From Corallococcus sp. AS-1-6 (GTDB lineage: Bacteria; Myxococcota; Myxococcia; Myxococcales; Myxococcaceae), in NCBI RefSeq assembly GCF_020037015.1, contig NZ_JAIQDE010000026.1:1-64000 (forward strand): DNA of 64,000 bases, read 5' to 3'. Below the pieces are notes generated by a model. It was not told the DNA's origin. It ran no database searches and worked only from the letters and a program-made list of their open reading frames with translations. The translations under genes and the position numbers were made by a program. This document shows, piece after piece, positions 55,951-64,000 of this stretch (positions are counted from its first letter, which is position 1; each line of letters starts with the position of its first letter).

Positions 55951-56700
55951 GTGCGATTCGCGCTGCTGTCATGGATGGTGTTGCTGGTGGGGTGCGCTGC
56001 CTCGGCGCCAGCCCCCACCCCGTTCGCGGACGCGAAGACGGGCCGCGGCCCCTGGACGGAAGTGCCCGCGGTCGAGATGCCCGCGGGGGACAACTCCATC
56101 CCCATTGGCCTGATACGGGATGTGGCGGACGCCTTCCTCACGCGTCCGGGGGCCCGGGCGTGCGACCCCGCGACGCTGCGGCCCATCCAGGGGTTGTCCA
56201 CGGAGTACTGCGCGACCGTCTATGTCGCAGGCGGGCGAGAGGCCCTGTCCTGGCGCGTGTCCGAGCCGGTTCGCGGAAGCCACAGTCGCTGCTCCGCGCC
56301 TCAGCAGGTCCGGGACGCGGATTACCCGGCCTCGCAGGTCTGGGTGGTCGGGTTCATTCACAATCATCCGTGTGGCAGCCCTCCTTCGTCGGTGGACCTC
56401 ATGGCCTGGCCGACGGATGCGATTGATCCGCTGACGGCCATGGCCGTGGTGCGCCTCGTCCCCGGCAATCCCGCGCCCGCCCTCTTCAAGAGCCTGGCAA
56501 TCGAGATGGCCTCCGCCCTGGTCGCGGAGCGCATGGACGGCTCCCGGGTCTACCTGCGCTATTTTCCCACGGGTGAGGTCGAGCAATGGAGCGAACGGCG
56601 GCGAAGGTGGATCCTCCTGGGCACCTGCACGCCGACACAGAGTCACCTGGGGGCGGTGCCCCGGTGCACGAATGGCTCGCTGCGGCTGCTGCGTGAATAG
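55951..56700 (+). CDS. JAB/DUF4329-like lipoprotein, module 2
   Basis: The 249-residue product from the GTG at 55951 has a lipobox L-V-G-C (Cys15). The metal set is Glu85 in S-T-E-Y-C-A, His137 and His139 in I-H-N-H-P-C-G-S, and Asp149 in S-S-V-D. The segments S-T-E-Y-C-A, D-A-D-Y-P and H-N-H-P-x-G-S match module 1 in order and spacing, so the two are paralogs. Cys71, Cys87 and Cys114 may form disulfides. The function should be a secreted metal-dependent peptidase-like activity with unknown target. An in-frame ATG at 55933 gives six more residues. The partner gene follows after nine bases. Confidence 0.78.
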   Translation: MRFALLSWMVLLVGCAASAPAPTPFADAKTGRGPWTEVPAVEMPAGDNSIPIGLIRDVADAFLTRPGARACDPATLRPIQGLSTEYCATVYVAGGREALSWRVSEPVRGSHSRCSAPQQVRDADYPASQVWVVGFIHNHPCGSPPSSVDLMAWPTDAIDPLTAMAVVRLVPGNPAPALFKSLAIEMASALVAERMDGSRVYLRYFPTGEVEQWSERRRRWILLGTCTPTQSHLGAVPRCTNGSLRLLRE

Positions 56701-56709
56701 GGAGCATCG

Positions 56710-57252
56710 ATGAGGGGCAGGGTCGTGGCGGCAGGATGCATCGCGGTGCTCGCGGGATGTGCCGCGAAGCCGAAGGCGTGGACGGCGCCCATTGAATGGC
56801 CCGACGAGACGTCCGCCACGCTCGTGGGGCAACCCATGGAAGCCGGGGCCGCGGTGGCTGCCGCCGGCGCGGTACGGGAGTTCATCCGTACGAATCCCGA
56901 CCCCACGTTGTTCCAGGGCTGTTCCACCCCCGAGCAGGGCCTGTCGGTCGCCGTCTTCACCGGGCCCACCCAGGGCCTCTACTTCGTCGCGATACACCAG
57001 GACTTCAGACGGTGTGGAGGGCCGCGCATCCGGGTGCTCGACGCATGGGATGCCTATGCCGTCACTCCCCAGGGAGAGGTGCTCGCGAAGGCCCCACCTC
57101 CGGCGGGAGATGCTTCCTTCGCGGCTCCGGAGACGGCGCCTCCTCCAGCGCCTCCCGCGCAAGAGGCTCCGGCCCCGCCGCCCGCGCCGGAGCCACAGGC
57201 TCCTGTTCCTACCGGGGACGCGGCGCGTAGTAGCGGCGCAGCCAGCGGCTGA
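56710..57252 (+). CDS. Partner lipoprotein of JAB module 2
   Basis: The 180-residue product has a signal ending in L-A-G-C (Cys17). The core, with A-A-A-G-A-V-R-E-F-I, a Cys, L-Y-F-V-A-I-H-Q-D-F-R-R-C-G-G and V-L-D-A-W-D-A-Y-A-V-T-P-Q-G-E-V-L, aligns by eye with the partner of module 1. The last 45 residues are Pro/Ala-rich. GGAG lies six bases before the ATG. Its end overlaps the convergent FRG gene by 44 bases. Confidence 0.72.
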   Translation: MRGRVVAAGCIAVLAGCAAKPKAWTAPIEWPDETSATLVGQPMEAGAAVAAAGAVREFIRTNPDPTLFQGCSTPEQGLSVAVFTGPTQGLYFVAIHQDFRRCGGPRIRVLDAWDAYAVTPQGEVLAKAPPPAGDASFAAPETAPPPAPPAQEAPAPPPAPEPQAPVPTGDAARSSGAASG

Positions 57253-58000
57253 GGCCGTCCAGGCCGGGGAAGAGGACGCGCTCGGTGATGTTCGCCTGGT
57301 CGAGCTTGTCCCTGACTTCCCACTTGAGCTTCGCCGGCACCACCAGCCGGCGCACGCCCTGGTGCTGGTGCCCCAGGAACTCGTTCAGGCTCAGCCCCGG
57401 CCCGTTCATCACCGAGAACAGCGCGAACTGATTCACGATGCGCGCGTCCAGCGACGGCGGCTCGAAGAACAACACGAACGGGTGCTCGCCCAACCCGTCG
57501 AACGTCGTCAGGTCCCCCGCCACCGTCGCCAGCATCTCCGCCGTGAACACGTCCGCCCCCTCCAACCGCAACTGCTCACGCAGCGGCCGGGGCAACTGCT
57601 GGTTCGTCTGGTGATAGTCCACGCACCAGACCGCGCCGTCCTGCTCCAGCAGGTCCACGCGCTCCGTCATGAAGTGCAGCGCCACGTAGGGGCTGAACGT
57701 CCAGTCCAACAGCCGCGTCGGCATCCCGTGATGCTGCGCCAGCGCCAGCCAGTCCCAGATGGACGTCAGCCGCTCCGTGCCCTCCACGCCTCGCGCGTAC
57801 TTGCGGAAGGCCCGCAGCAGGTCCCGCTCCAGCCGGACGAACGCGCCCTGGCGGTTGAGCGTCGCCGTCAGGTCCAGCGTCGCGTCCGGGACGCCCCGGA
57901 ACACGAAGCTCGTCCGGAACCGGCCCAACGGCTCGTTCCAGGAGCCCGCGAACAGCAGGTCCTGCAGCTCCAACCAGGATGTGACCCGACGCTCCTCCAT
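57209..58000 (-). CDS. FRG domain protein
   Basis: The 263-residue cytoplasmic protein has F-V-F-R-G-V-P-D near residue 32 and Q-H-H-G-M-P-T-R-L-L-D-W-T-F-S-P near 90-105, both typical of the FRG domain (named for its F-x-R-G start). Some FRG proteins occur in phage-defence or toxin settings, but the role of the domain is not settled. It lies tail to tail with the JAB module 2 partner, sharing 44 bases. Confidence 0.85.
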   Translation of the reverse strand: MEERRVTSWLELQDLLFAGSWNEPLGRFRTSFVFRGVPDATLDLTATLNRQGAFVRLERDLLRAFRKYARGVEGTERLTSIWDWLALAQHHGMPTRLLDWTFSPYVALHFMTERVDLLEQDGAVWCVDYHQTNQQLPRPLREQLRLEGADVFTAEMLATVAGDLTTFDGLGEHPFVLFFEPPSLDARIVNQFALFSVMNGPGLSLNEFLGHQHQGVRRLVVPAKLKWEVRDKLDQANITERVLFPGLDGLSRWLRRYYAPRPR

Positions 58001-58111
58001 CCGCTGTCCCCTCGCCGCCTGACAAGGTGGGCCGGGTCCTCCCGGGATGCAGGGGCCGGGCGCCCAGGACGCCCGGCCGGTTCAATCACAGACCCTGAAA
58101 CACAAGACACC

Positions 58112-58348
58112 TCAGGGCTGCCCGTAGTTCGCCGGCTGCGTGAAGGCGAACGAGCTGGCGCCCGGCGCCTTGTCCTCGCGGAACAGGGGGCACTTGGCGC
58201 AGGTGAAGCTCTCCCAGTCCTGACGGACCGCCACGTCGATGCAGCCGCCGTAGAAGCGGCAGTGGACGTTGCGGTGCTCCTCGATGGAGAACGTATCGGC
58301 CCGCAGCGGGAGGTGGAACTTGGTGGGACGCGGCTGTGGACAAGGCAT
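58112..58348 (-). CDS. Small Cys-containing protein
   Basis: The 78-residue product has four Cys (about residues 5, 30, 36, 50, 53 are candidates) with C-A-K-C near 50-53 and may bind a metal ion. Its start is preceded by GAGAGAA. The stretch from 58349 to 58623 after it has no gene that I can support. Function unknown. Confidence 0.6.
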   Translation of the reverse strand: MPCPQPRPTKFHLPLRADTFSIEEHRNVHCRFYGGCIDVAVRQDWESFTCAKCPLFREDKAPGASSFAFTQPANYGQP

Positions 58349-58623
58349 TGGATTCTCTCTAGCCCCCCTCGTGGGTGCTGATTCCCTCTACTGACTGGTG
58401 CGTCGCGTCATTCCCGGCCGTCCGCCGCCTGGAACCTGAACGCCCGCACCCAGGCTCATCGCTGCCAGCAGAAGACGGTGTGGGTGTGACACATTCAAAA
58501 GGCACAACAGCCTAATGACGTCGGGCGCCCCTGGCCCGTCCCGCCAGGATGTCTGCCTTCACGCGGAGCAACCAGCCGGGCGGGCCACCGGAATCTTCAC
58601 GCCCGGAGCGCTTTCCCGCGAGA

Positions 58624-60438
58624 ATGCGGCGCGTGAGCTCCCCCGCCCGACCCCCTCGCGATTCCTCCCGCTGGCTGAGCGCCCTGGCCGTGCTGTCGCT
58701 CGTGCTGCTCAGCGGCTGTTCCGCCTTCTCCCGCGCGGTGCGCGAGGGCGACGGCGCCGTGAAGGAGCGCCACTGGGCGGAGGCCGAGGCCGCCTACCTG
58801 CGCGCCCTGGCCGCGGACCCGGAGGCCTCTGAAATCACCGTGAAGCTGCGCGCGGTGCGCAAGGAGTGGGGCGCGGAGGTGTACCAGGAGGCCGGCGCCG
58901 CCCACGCCTCCGGGGACCTGCCGTCCGCCACCAGGCTGCTGGTGCGCGTGCTGGAGCTGGACCCCGACCATGATGGGGCCCGCGCGCTGCTCGCCCAGAC
59001 GCTGGAGGCGCGCGTGCAGGTGGCCCTGGGGCTGCTCAAGGAGGAGAAGCTCCAGGACGCCCGCGCGGAGCTGGACGCGGTGCTGGCCGTGTCTCCGGAG
59101 CACGTGAACGCCCGCAAGGGCGTGGACGCCGTGCAGGTGGCGTGGGCGAAGCGCTTCTTCGCCAGCGCGGAGACGCTGGAGAAGTCCGGCAAGCTGGGCA
59201 ACGCGCTCGTGGCCTACGTGCGCGCGGACCAGGAGCGCGTGGGCGCCACCGCCGCCCGCGAGCGCGCGGAGGCCGTGCGGCAGCGGCTGCGCGACGAGGT
59301 GGCCTTCCTGGTGGTGGCCACGCCCGTGGAGGACAACGCGCAGGCCCCCGACGTCGCCCAGCGGCTGAGCGCGGGCCGGCTGGCGTCCGCGCTGCCCACG
59401 AAGCTGCCCCTGAAGGTCGTGACGGAGGCGCCCCCGGGCCGCGTGGGCGTGAAGCTGGATTTGTCCCTGGAGCGCGTGCTGCCGCTCAAGGCGGTGGAGG
59501 ACTCCCAGCGCAGCCAGCGCTACCTCGCGGGCAACCGCTCCGTGCCCAACCCCAGGCGCGGCGACTACGAGAAGAAGCTGCTGGAGGCCGAGCGCACCCT
59601 GGAGGGCGTGGAGCGCAAGCAGGCCGCCGTGCTGCGCGAGTACCTGCGCGCCCAGGTGGAGCTGGGCACGCTGCGCGACGCCGCCGAGCGCTGCCGCGAG
59701 CGGGAGAAGCGCGAGTGCCGCGCGGCCATCCAGGAGTGCGGCGAGGAGGCCCGCGACGCGAAGAGCCCGGGCAAGGTGCCTGGCGAGTGCGACCCGGAGC
59801 GGTGCTCGGGGCAGTGCACCCAGGACGAGGGCCTGATGTCCCAGAAGGCCAAGGCGACGCGCGTGCTGGAGCTGGCGGTGCAGGCGGCGCTGGAGAAGGC
59901 GGAGCTCCAGCGCTCCGAGGTGCAGCGCAACCGCGACGCCGTCTTCCGCGAGCCCATCACCGTGGAGGAGCCCATGTACTCGGACTTCGTCTACGACGTG
60001 CAGTTGCACCGGCTCACCGTGACGGCCACCGTGACGTCGGTGATGCGCGACCTCCTGGCGCCCCAGCAGGTGCCCGCGCCCAGCACGCAGGACTACGCGG
60101 TGCTGCACGAGGACCTGGCGCACAAGGGCTATGACCGCTACGGCGTGCTCGCGGACCCCGTGCAGCTTCGCAACGAGCTGGAGCTGCGCGTGGACGCGGG
60201 CGACAAGGCCGTGGCGGACGTGGCGAAGCACGTGAAGGAGCGCTTCGACCTGTACCGGGGCAAGCGCGTGGAGGACGCCCGGCGCGGCATGGTGCGCCCC
60301 GGCGCGGAGGACGTGGTGGAGACCGCCGTGCGCGCGCTGCTGCTGACCGCGGACGCGCCGCCGCAGGACATCCTCCAGCCCGTCGCCCGCGCGCGCGGCC
60401 TCACCCGGCCGGAGGCCCTCCTGGGCGTGGGGCAGTAG
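58624..60438 (+). CDS. TPR lipoprotein
   Basis: The 604-residue product has an N-terminal signal with L-L-S-G-C (Cys32). TPR helices cover about residues 35-185, e.g. W-A-E-A-E-A-A-Y-L-R-A-L-A-A-D-P near 50. A Cys-rich segment (about 365-405: C-R-E-R-E-K-R-E-C and C-D-P-E-R-C-S-G-Q-C) and a charged C-terminal domain follow. The ATG at 58624 is chosen to keep the signal short; one at 58549 also exists. It may be an assembly factor in the envelope. Confidence 0.78.
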   Translation: MRRVSSPARPPRDSSRWLSALAVLSLVLLSGCSAFSRAVREGDGAVKERHWAEAEAAYLRALAADPEASEITVKLRAVRKEWGAEVYQEAGAAHASGDLPSATRLLVRVLELDPDHDGARALLAQTLEARVQVALGLLKEEKLQDARAELDAVLAVSPEHVNARKGVDAVQVAWAKRFFASAETLEKSGKLGNALVAYVRADQERVGATAARERAEAVRQRLRDEVAFLVVATPVEDNAQAPDVAQRLSAGRLASALPTKLPLKVVTEAPPGRVGVKLDLSLERVLPLKAVEDSQRSQRYLAGNRSVPNPRRGDYEKKLLEAERTLEGVERKQAAVLREYLRAQVELGTLRDAAERCREREKRECRAAIQECGEEARDAKSPGKVPGECDPERCSGQCTQDEGLMSQKAKATRVLELAVQAALEKAELQRSEVQRNRDAVFREPITVEEPMYSDFVYDVQLHRLTVTATVTSVMRDLLAPQQVPAPSTQDYAVLHEDLAHKGYDRYGVLADPVQLRNELELRVDAGDKAVADVAKHVKERFDLYRGKRVEDARRGMVRPGAEDVVETAVRALLLTADAPPQDILQPVARARGLTRPEALLGVGQ

Positions 60439-60444
60439 CCGCTC

Positions 60445-61698
60445 TCAGTCCAGGCTGGCGCTCATCTCCGGGCGCTCCAGCCGCAGCGCCTCCACCCGGC
60501 GCCTGCGCGCTCCCGCGATGGTCAGGTGCCACGCGGCGGCGGCCAGGCCCACGCAGAAGCAGCCCGCCCACAGCGCGGTGGCGCCCACGTGGCCCAGCAT
60601 CGCGCCGCCCAGCGCGGGGGCGGCGCTGGACGCCAGGCCCCACATCATGTGGTACGCGCCCTGGTAGCTGCCGCGCAGCTCCGCCGGCGCCAGGTCCGCC
60701 ACCACCGACGGCGCCACCGGCGAGTGGACGATCTCCCCCAGCGTCCACACCGCCACCGCCGCCATCGCGAGCGGCACGGTGGCCGGCAGCGCGTGCAGCC
60801 CGAAGCCCACGGCGGTGAGCACGCCCGCCACCGCCAGCGCGGTGGAGCGGCGCACCCGGCCCACGCCTCGCACGACCAGGGGCTGGAGCGCGACGATGAG
60901 CACCCCGTTGACGGACATCACCAGCCCGTACTCGGCGGGCGTCAGGCCCTGCTGGGTCAGCGTCACCGGCAGGCTCATGAAGCTCTGGTGGAAGAGCAGG
61001 GCCAGCGCGAACACCGGCAGGCAGAAGGCCAGGTACACGCCGTCCCGGAAGGGCGTCAGCACCGCCCCCAGCGGGGAGTGCGCCGCGTGCGCCGCCCGCG
61101 CCTCCGGGGGCCGCGTCTCCGGCACGAACGCCCAGACGCAGCAGCCGTAGAGGAACGTGGTCACCGCGTCCGCGATGAAGAGCAGCCGGTAGCCCAGCCC
61201 CGCCAGCAGGCCCGCCAGCGGCAGCGCGATGGCGAAGCCCAGGTTGATGACCCAGTAGAGCAGCCCGTACGCGCGCGCCCGGTCCTGGGGCGGCACCAGG
61301 TCCGCCACCGCCGCGGACACCGCCGGCCGGTATAAATCCCCAAGGATGCCCAGCAGGAAGGCCGCCACCGCGATGCGGCCCGGCGTCTCCGAGTGGCCGA
61401 TGAGCAGCATGGCCCCCGACCCCAGCCACAGGCCCCCCGCCAACGTCAGCCGCCGGCCCACCCGGTCCGCGAGCATGCCCCCCAGGGGCGCCGCCAGCAC
61501 CGCGCCCGCGCCGTTGAGGGCCACGATGAAGCCCGCCTGCTCCACGCTGAAGCCGCGCTCGCGCGTGAGGTAGAGCGCCAGGAACGGCGCGACGAAGGAC
61601 CCCAGCCGGTTCACGAAGGTGCCCACCCACAGGACCCAGTACGTCCGTGGCAGGCCACCCCCGCCCAGCGCTCTCAACACCGTGGCAACGGGATTCAT
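60445..61698 (-). CDS. MFS transporter, drug-exporter type
   Basis: The 417-residue product has 12 hydrophobic segments. The A-motif G-G-M-L-A-D-R-V-G-R-R lies near residue 68 between helices 2 and 3, as in MFS. It is most like MdtH-type multidrug exporters; the substrate is unknown. The ATG at 61698 fits the first helix region. It is convergent with the TPR lipoprotein gene and divergent from the AEC transporter. Confidence 0.88.
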   Translation of the reverse strand: MNPVATVLRALGGGGLPRTYWVLWVGTFVNRLGSFVAPFLALYLTRERGFSVEQAGFIVALNGAGAVLAAPLGGMLADRVGRRLTLAGGLWLGSGAMLLIGHSETPGRIAVAAFLLGILGDLYRPAVSAAVADLVPPQDRARAYGLLYWVINLGFAIALPLAGLLAGLGYRLLFIADAVTTFLYGCCVWAFVPETRPPEARAAHAAHSPLGAVLTPFRDGVYLAFCLPVFALALLFHQSFMSLPVTLTQQGLTPAEYGLVMSVNGVLIVALQPLVVRGVGRVRRSTALAVAGVLTAVGFGLHALPATVPLAMAAVAVWTLGEIVHSPVAPSVVADLAPAELRGSYQGAYHMMWGLASSAAPALGGAMLGHVGATALWAGCFCVGLAAAAWHLTIAGARRRRVEALRLERPEMSASLD

Positions 61699-61883
61699 GG
61701 CGTGTGCCCGACGGCCGTGGGGTGGAGGGACTGACCGCGGGCGCCCGTCAGCATGCCCCCGATTCCAGCCGCGCGCGAAACGCGACTTCCCCGGGCGCGC
61801 CTTCAAGGCGCTGGACATCGCTTCCGGGCTCCTCCAGGTTGCCGCGCCAATCCACACCCAGGAAGGCGGGACGCAAGGCGGGC

Positions 61884-62789
61884 ATGGGGCAGGTCATCGG
61901 TCTTTTGGGGGTGTGCCTGGTCCTGGGCGTCCTGGCGCGGCGCAGCGGCCGGTTCCCGGAGGGGACGGCGCCCGCGTTCAACGTCTTCCTGCTCAACGTG
62001 TCCCTGCCGGCGCTGGTGCTGCGCGCCATGCACCGGCTGGAGTTCGCGCCGGGGCTGGTGGTGGCCGCCGCGGCGCCGTGGCTGCTCTTCGCGGGCGCGA
62101 CGCTCTTCATGCGGCTGCTCGGGCCGAGGCTGGGGCTGGCGCGCGAGTCGGTGGCGGCGCTCATCCTCACCGCGGGGCTGGGCAACACGGCCTTCGTGGG
62201 CCTGCCCATGGCCGCCGCGCTCCTGGGGCCCCCGGGCGTGCCGGTGGCGGTGGTGGCGGATCAACTGGGCTCGTTCCTGGTGCTGGCGACGCTCGCCACG
62301 CTGACGGCGGCGAGGGCCCGCGCCCGGACGGAGCTGTCCGTGCGCACGCTCCTCCGCAAGGTGCTGGGGTTCACCCCGTTCCAGGCGCTGGTGGTGGCGC
62401 TGCTCCTGCGCCCAGTTCCCTTCCCGGACTGGCTGGAGTCCGTGCTCCAGCGGCTGGGCGACCTGCTCACGCCGCTGGCGCTGTTCGTCGTGGGCTTCCA
62501 ACTGCGGCTGAAGGGGCTGTGGCCGCGCGCGCCGGCGTTGGCGCTGGGGCTGTCCTACAAGCTGGTGCTCGCGCCGCTGGCGGTGATGGGCCTGCTGATG
62601 CTCATGCCCGGGCTGGCGCTGGTGGTGAGGCAGGCCACGGTGCTTCAAATCGCCATGGCGCCCATGGTGACGGCGGCCATCCTCGCGGCCGAGCACGACC
62701 TGGACGCGGACCTGGCGGTGCTGATGGTGGGCGTGGGCATCCCGCTGTCGTTCTTCACCGCGCCGCTGCTGCTGTCCCTGGTGCACTGA
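61884..62789 (+). CDS. AEC (auxin efflux carrier) family transporter
   Basis: The 301-residue product has about ten hydrophobic helices. F-N-V-F-L-L-N-V-S-L-P-A-L-V-L near residue 34, G-L-G-N-T-A-F-V-G-L-P near 98 and a mirror set in the second half (I-A-M-A-P-M-V-T-A near 255) show the AEC fold with internal symmetry. Malate or amino-acid derivatives are common substrates of the family. AAGGCGGG is close to the ATG. Confidence 0.88.
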   Translation: MGQVIGLLGVCLVLGVLARRSGRFPEGTAPAFNVFLLNVSLPALVLRAMHRLEFAPGLVVAAAAPWLLFAGATLFMRLLGPRLGLARESVAALILTAGLGNTAFVGLPMAAALLGPPGVPVAVVADQLGSFLVLATLATLTAARARARTELSVRTLLRKVLGFTPFQALVVALLLRPVPFPDWLESVLQRLGDLLTPLALFVVGFQLRLKGLWPRAPALALGLSYKLVLAPLAVMGLLMLMPGLALVVRQATVLQIAMAPMVTAAILAAEHDLDADLAVLMVGVGIPLSFFTAPLLLSLVH

Positions 62790-62894
62790 CGCCCGTGCGG
62801 CGGAGGGGTCGCACGGGCGCTTTCGTCATCGCCGCGCCGGGAAGGAGACGTGCCCCCGGGCGGGCTGTCAGCATGGGGAAGGGCGCCCGTTGCT

Positions 62895-63104
62895 TCAGGC
62901 GAGCGCCGTGGTCTCGAAGGAGAGCTCGACGCCATTGGGCTTCACGCGCATCTGCGGGCGCGACAGCACATGGCACTGCGGGCAATAGCCGTGGGCACCG
63001 GCTGGCGTGGCCCGGATGGAGACCGCGCCGCCACACATCATGCAGCCCTCGGGAAGATCGAAGTCCGCGAACCGCTCTCCGCTCTGGGTCTCGAAGTGGG
63101 TCAT
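62895..63104 (-). CDS. Small zinc-ribbon protein
   Basis: The 69-residue product has C-M-M-C-G-G near residue 21 and C-P-Q-C near 41, a four-Cys zinc ribbon. The rest has no other domain. The function is unknown. The gene is alone on its strand; 63105-63353 upstream holds no other gene. Confidence 0.7.
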   Translation of the reverse strand: MTHFETQSGERFADFDLPEGCMMCGGAVSIRATPAGAHGYCPQCHVLSRPQMRVKPNGVELSFETTALA

Positions 63105-63353
63105 GCCATTGAGTTAACGCAGGATCCGCCCGACACAAGCAGACCGTCGCCGCGCCGCGAGGACCCGGTGTGGCGCCCTGCCCCACCTTTCAGGGACAGA
63201 AGCCCGCCCTCCAGGGCAGCCTGCAAAGGTTACCGGCCGGGCTCCCACTGCTCACCCTTGGACAGCGCAAGCTGTTGGTCGGGCTCGCGGGCGCTGGCAC
63301 GGGGATTTCATGGCGTACCCCCTCGGACAGCAGCGGGACGGGGGAGGCGTGGG

Positions 63354-63596
63354 ATGGGTGCAGGGAACACAGTGAAGGTCATGTGCGACCGGAAGGGCTG
63401 GCGCGTGGAGGTGGCGCACGCGGGGGGCGTGCGGCGCTACCGGTACGGCAGCGAGTCCCAGGCGCGCTACTTCGCGGCGGTGTTCGAGCTGGGGCCCAGC
63501 GTGCTGCCCCCCAAGAACCATGCGCGAAGGCGGCGGGAGCCCCGCTTGGCTCTACCCAATGAGGTCTCTTTCGGAGAGGCTTGGCTTCATGAGTGA
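63354..63596 (+). CDS. Small basic hypothetical protein
   Basis: The 80-residue product is Arg-rich, with V-K-V-M-C-D-R-K-G-W-R-V-E-V-A-H-A-G-G-V near its start and a basic C-terminus. GGAGG lies eight bases before the ATG at 63354. It overlaps the next gene by eight bases, so translation is coupled. Function unknown. Confidence 0.6.
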   Translation: MGAGNTVKVMCDRKGWRVEVAHAGGVRRYRYGSESQARYFAAVFELGPSVLPPKNHARRRREPRLALPNEVSFGEAWLHE

Positions 63597-63879
63597 TGCT
63601 CCCAAGCCCAAGCCCTTCATCCTCCCCAACCGGCAGCACGTCACCAAGGAGCCGGATCCCGGCGGCCGTTGGTCCGCGCAGTTCCCGGACATGATTGGTT
63701 ACACCAGCCAGGGCGGCGGCAAGGTGCCGGCCGACTTCGGGTGGAACACCAACCCCAAGCAGTGGCAGGAGGAGCTGACGCCGCAGACGCTGGCGGAGCG
63801 CTTCGAGGAGCTGCGCATCCTGCCTCCGAAGAAGGACGCCCCCGCGCTGCCCGCGCCGGCCACGCCCGCGAAGCCCTGA
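63589..63879 (+). CDS. Small hypothetical protein
   Basis: The 96-residue product is Pro/Lys-rich at both ends, with R-W-S-A-Q-F-P-D-M-I-G-Y-T-S-Q in the middle and L-A-E-R-F-E-E-L-R-I-L near 75. No family is known to me. GGAGAGG lies nine bases before the ATG, which is inside the end of the previous gene. Confidence 0.65.
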   Translation: MSDAPKPKPFILPNRQHVTKEPDPGGRWSAQFPDMIGYTSQGGGKVPADFGWNTNPKQWQEELTPQTLAERFEELRILPPKKDAPALPAPATPAKP

Positions 63880-63901
63880 GCCGGCCAGCCGTTCGCCTCC
63901 T

Positions 63902-63925
63902 GGGCCCGGTGGCACCCGGGCCTTG
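63902..63925. terminator. Putative terminator hairpin between convergent genes
   Basis: GGCCCGG and CCGGGCC form a perfect seven-base stem around TGGCAC just after the gene that ends at 63879 and before the stop of the gene entering from the right. Confidence 0.5.
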
Positions 63926-63940
63926 TCGAGGCGGGGCCCG

Positions 63941-64000
63941 CTAGCTGAACGGCAGGCTGGCCAGCCGCTCGCGGAAGCGGGCGAGCAGGTCGCGCGCGCC
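63941..64000 (-). CDS. Partial gene at right edge (C-terminus only)
   Basis: On the minus strand the last 60 bases read A-R-D-L-L-A-R-F-R-E-R-L-A-S-L-P-F-S and then TAG. The bias is coding-like and a hairpin follows, so this is probably the C-terminus of a gene that starts outside the window. No family can be told. Confidence 0.5.
   Translation of the reverse strand, partial: GARDLLARFRERLASLPFS

Overview
The window looks like chromosome from a delta-proteobacterial myxobacterium of the Myxococcaceae (Corallococcus/Myxococcus type). This is inferred from the very high G+C content with G/C third codon positions, the dense paired lipoprotein genes, an eukaryote-type Ser/Thr kinase, a CpaF-like ATPase, a Tim44-like protein, a VIT/VWA protein and a SitA-like lipoprotein toxin. 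No database search was possible, so names rest on motifs and recalled family features.

Layout. 1-1.7 kb is a low-G+C toxin cassette on the minus strand: a lipoprotein toxin with a GHH (HNH-type) nuclease end, an overlapping SMI1/KNR4 immunity protein and an overlapping unknown gene. 1.9-7.2 kb carries an LppC/LpoA-like lipoprotein, a WD40 lipoprotein, an FNR-type oxidoreductase and a degenerate GT51 transglycosylase. 7.2-14.1 kb (minus) has a RuvC-fold protein, a Ser/Thr kinase, a glycine-rich lipoprotein, a TPM-less secreted protein of unknown role and a CpaF ATPase. 14.3-19.5 kb (plus) has a JAB/DUF4329-like lipoprotein with a partner lipoprotein, uracil-DNA glycosylase, a TPM protein, a Tim44-like protein and a thioesterase. 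19.5-22 kb (minus) has an EEP nuclease/phosphatase, a response regulator and an M24 peptidase. 22.3-29.4 kb has a methyltransferase, a TPR protein, gyrA, an NTF2-like protein, an orphan ABC ATPase and a DUF1232 protein. 29.4-38 kb has a scramblase-like protein, a membrane protein, a merR-VIT/VWA operon, a DUF2721 protein, a plant-like cyclophilin and an nfeD-slipin operon. 38-43 kb has a small lipoprotein, an amidohydrolase broken by an in-frame TAG, nhaR, an RpoH-like sigma factor, tRNA-Phe and a CxxCH lipoprotein. 43-52 kb is rich in secreted proteins: an M16 peptidase pair, a DUF1615 lipoprotein and an M4 metalloprotease. 52-58 kb has an acyl-CoA dehydrogenase operon and a second JAB lipoprotein + partner module facing an FRG-domain gene. 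58-64 kb has a TPR lipoprotein, an MFS exporter, an AEC transporter and small proteins; a gene enters from the right edge.

Main points. Two paralogous two-gene lipoprotein modules (14.26-15.58 kb and 55.95-57.25 kb) each encode a secreted JAB-fold protein with a complete E...HNHP...SxxD metal signature followed by a related small lipoprotein. I know of no described system of this form, and this is the best candidate for new biology here. Other notable signals are a perfect leaderless promoter with a dyad operator in front of merR-VIT/VWA, a family of TAnnnT -10 boxes 6-8 bases before start codons, a plant-type cyclophilin, a catalytically degenerate GT51 protein and a nonsense codon in an otherwise intact amidohydrolase.
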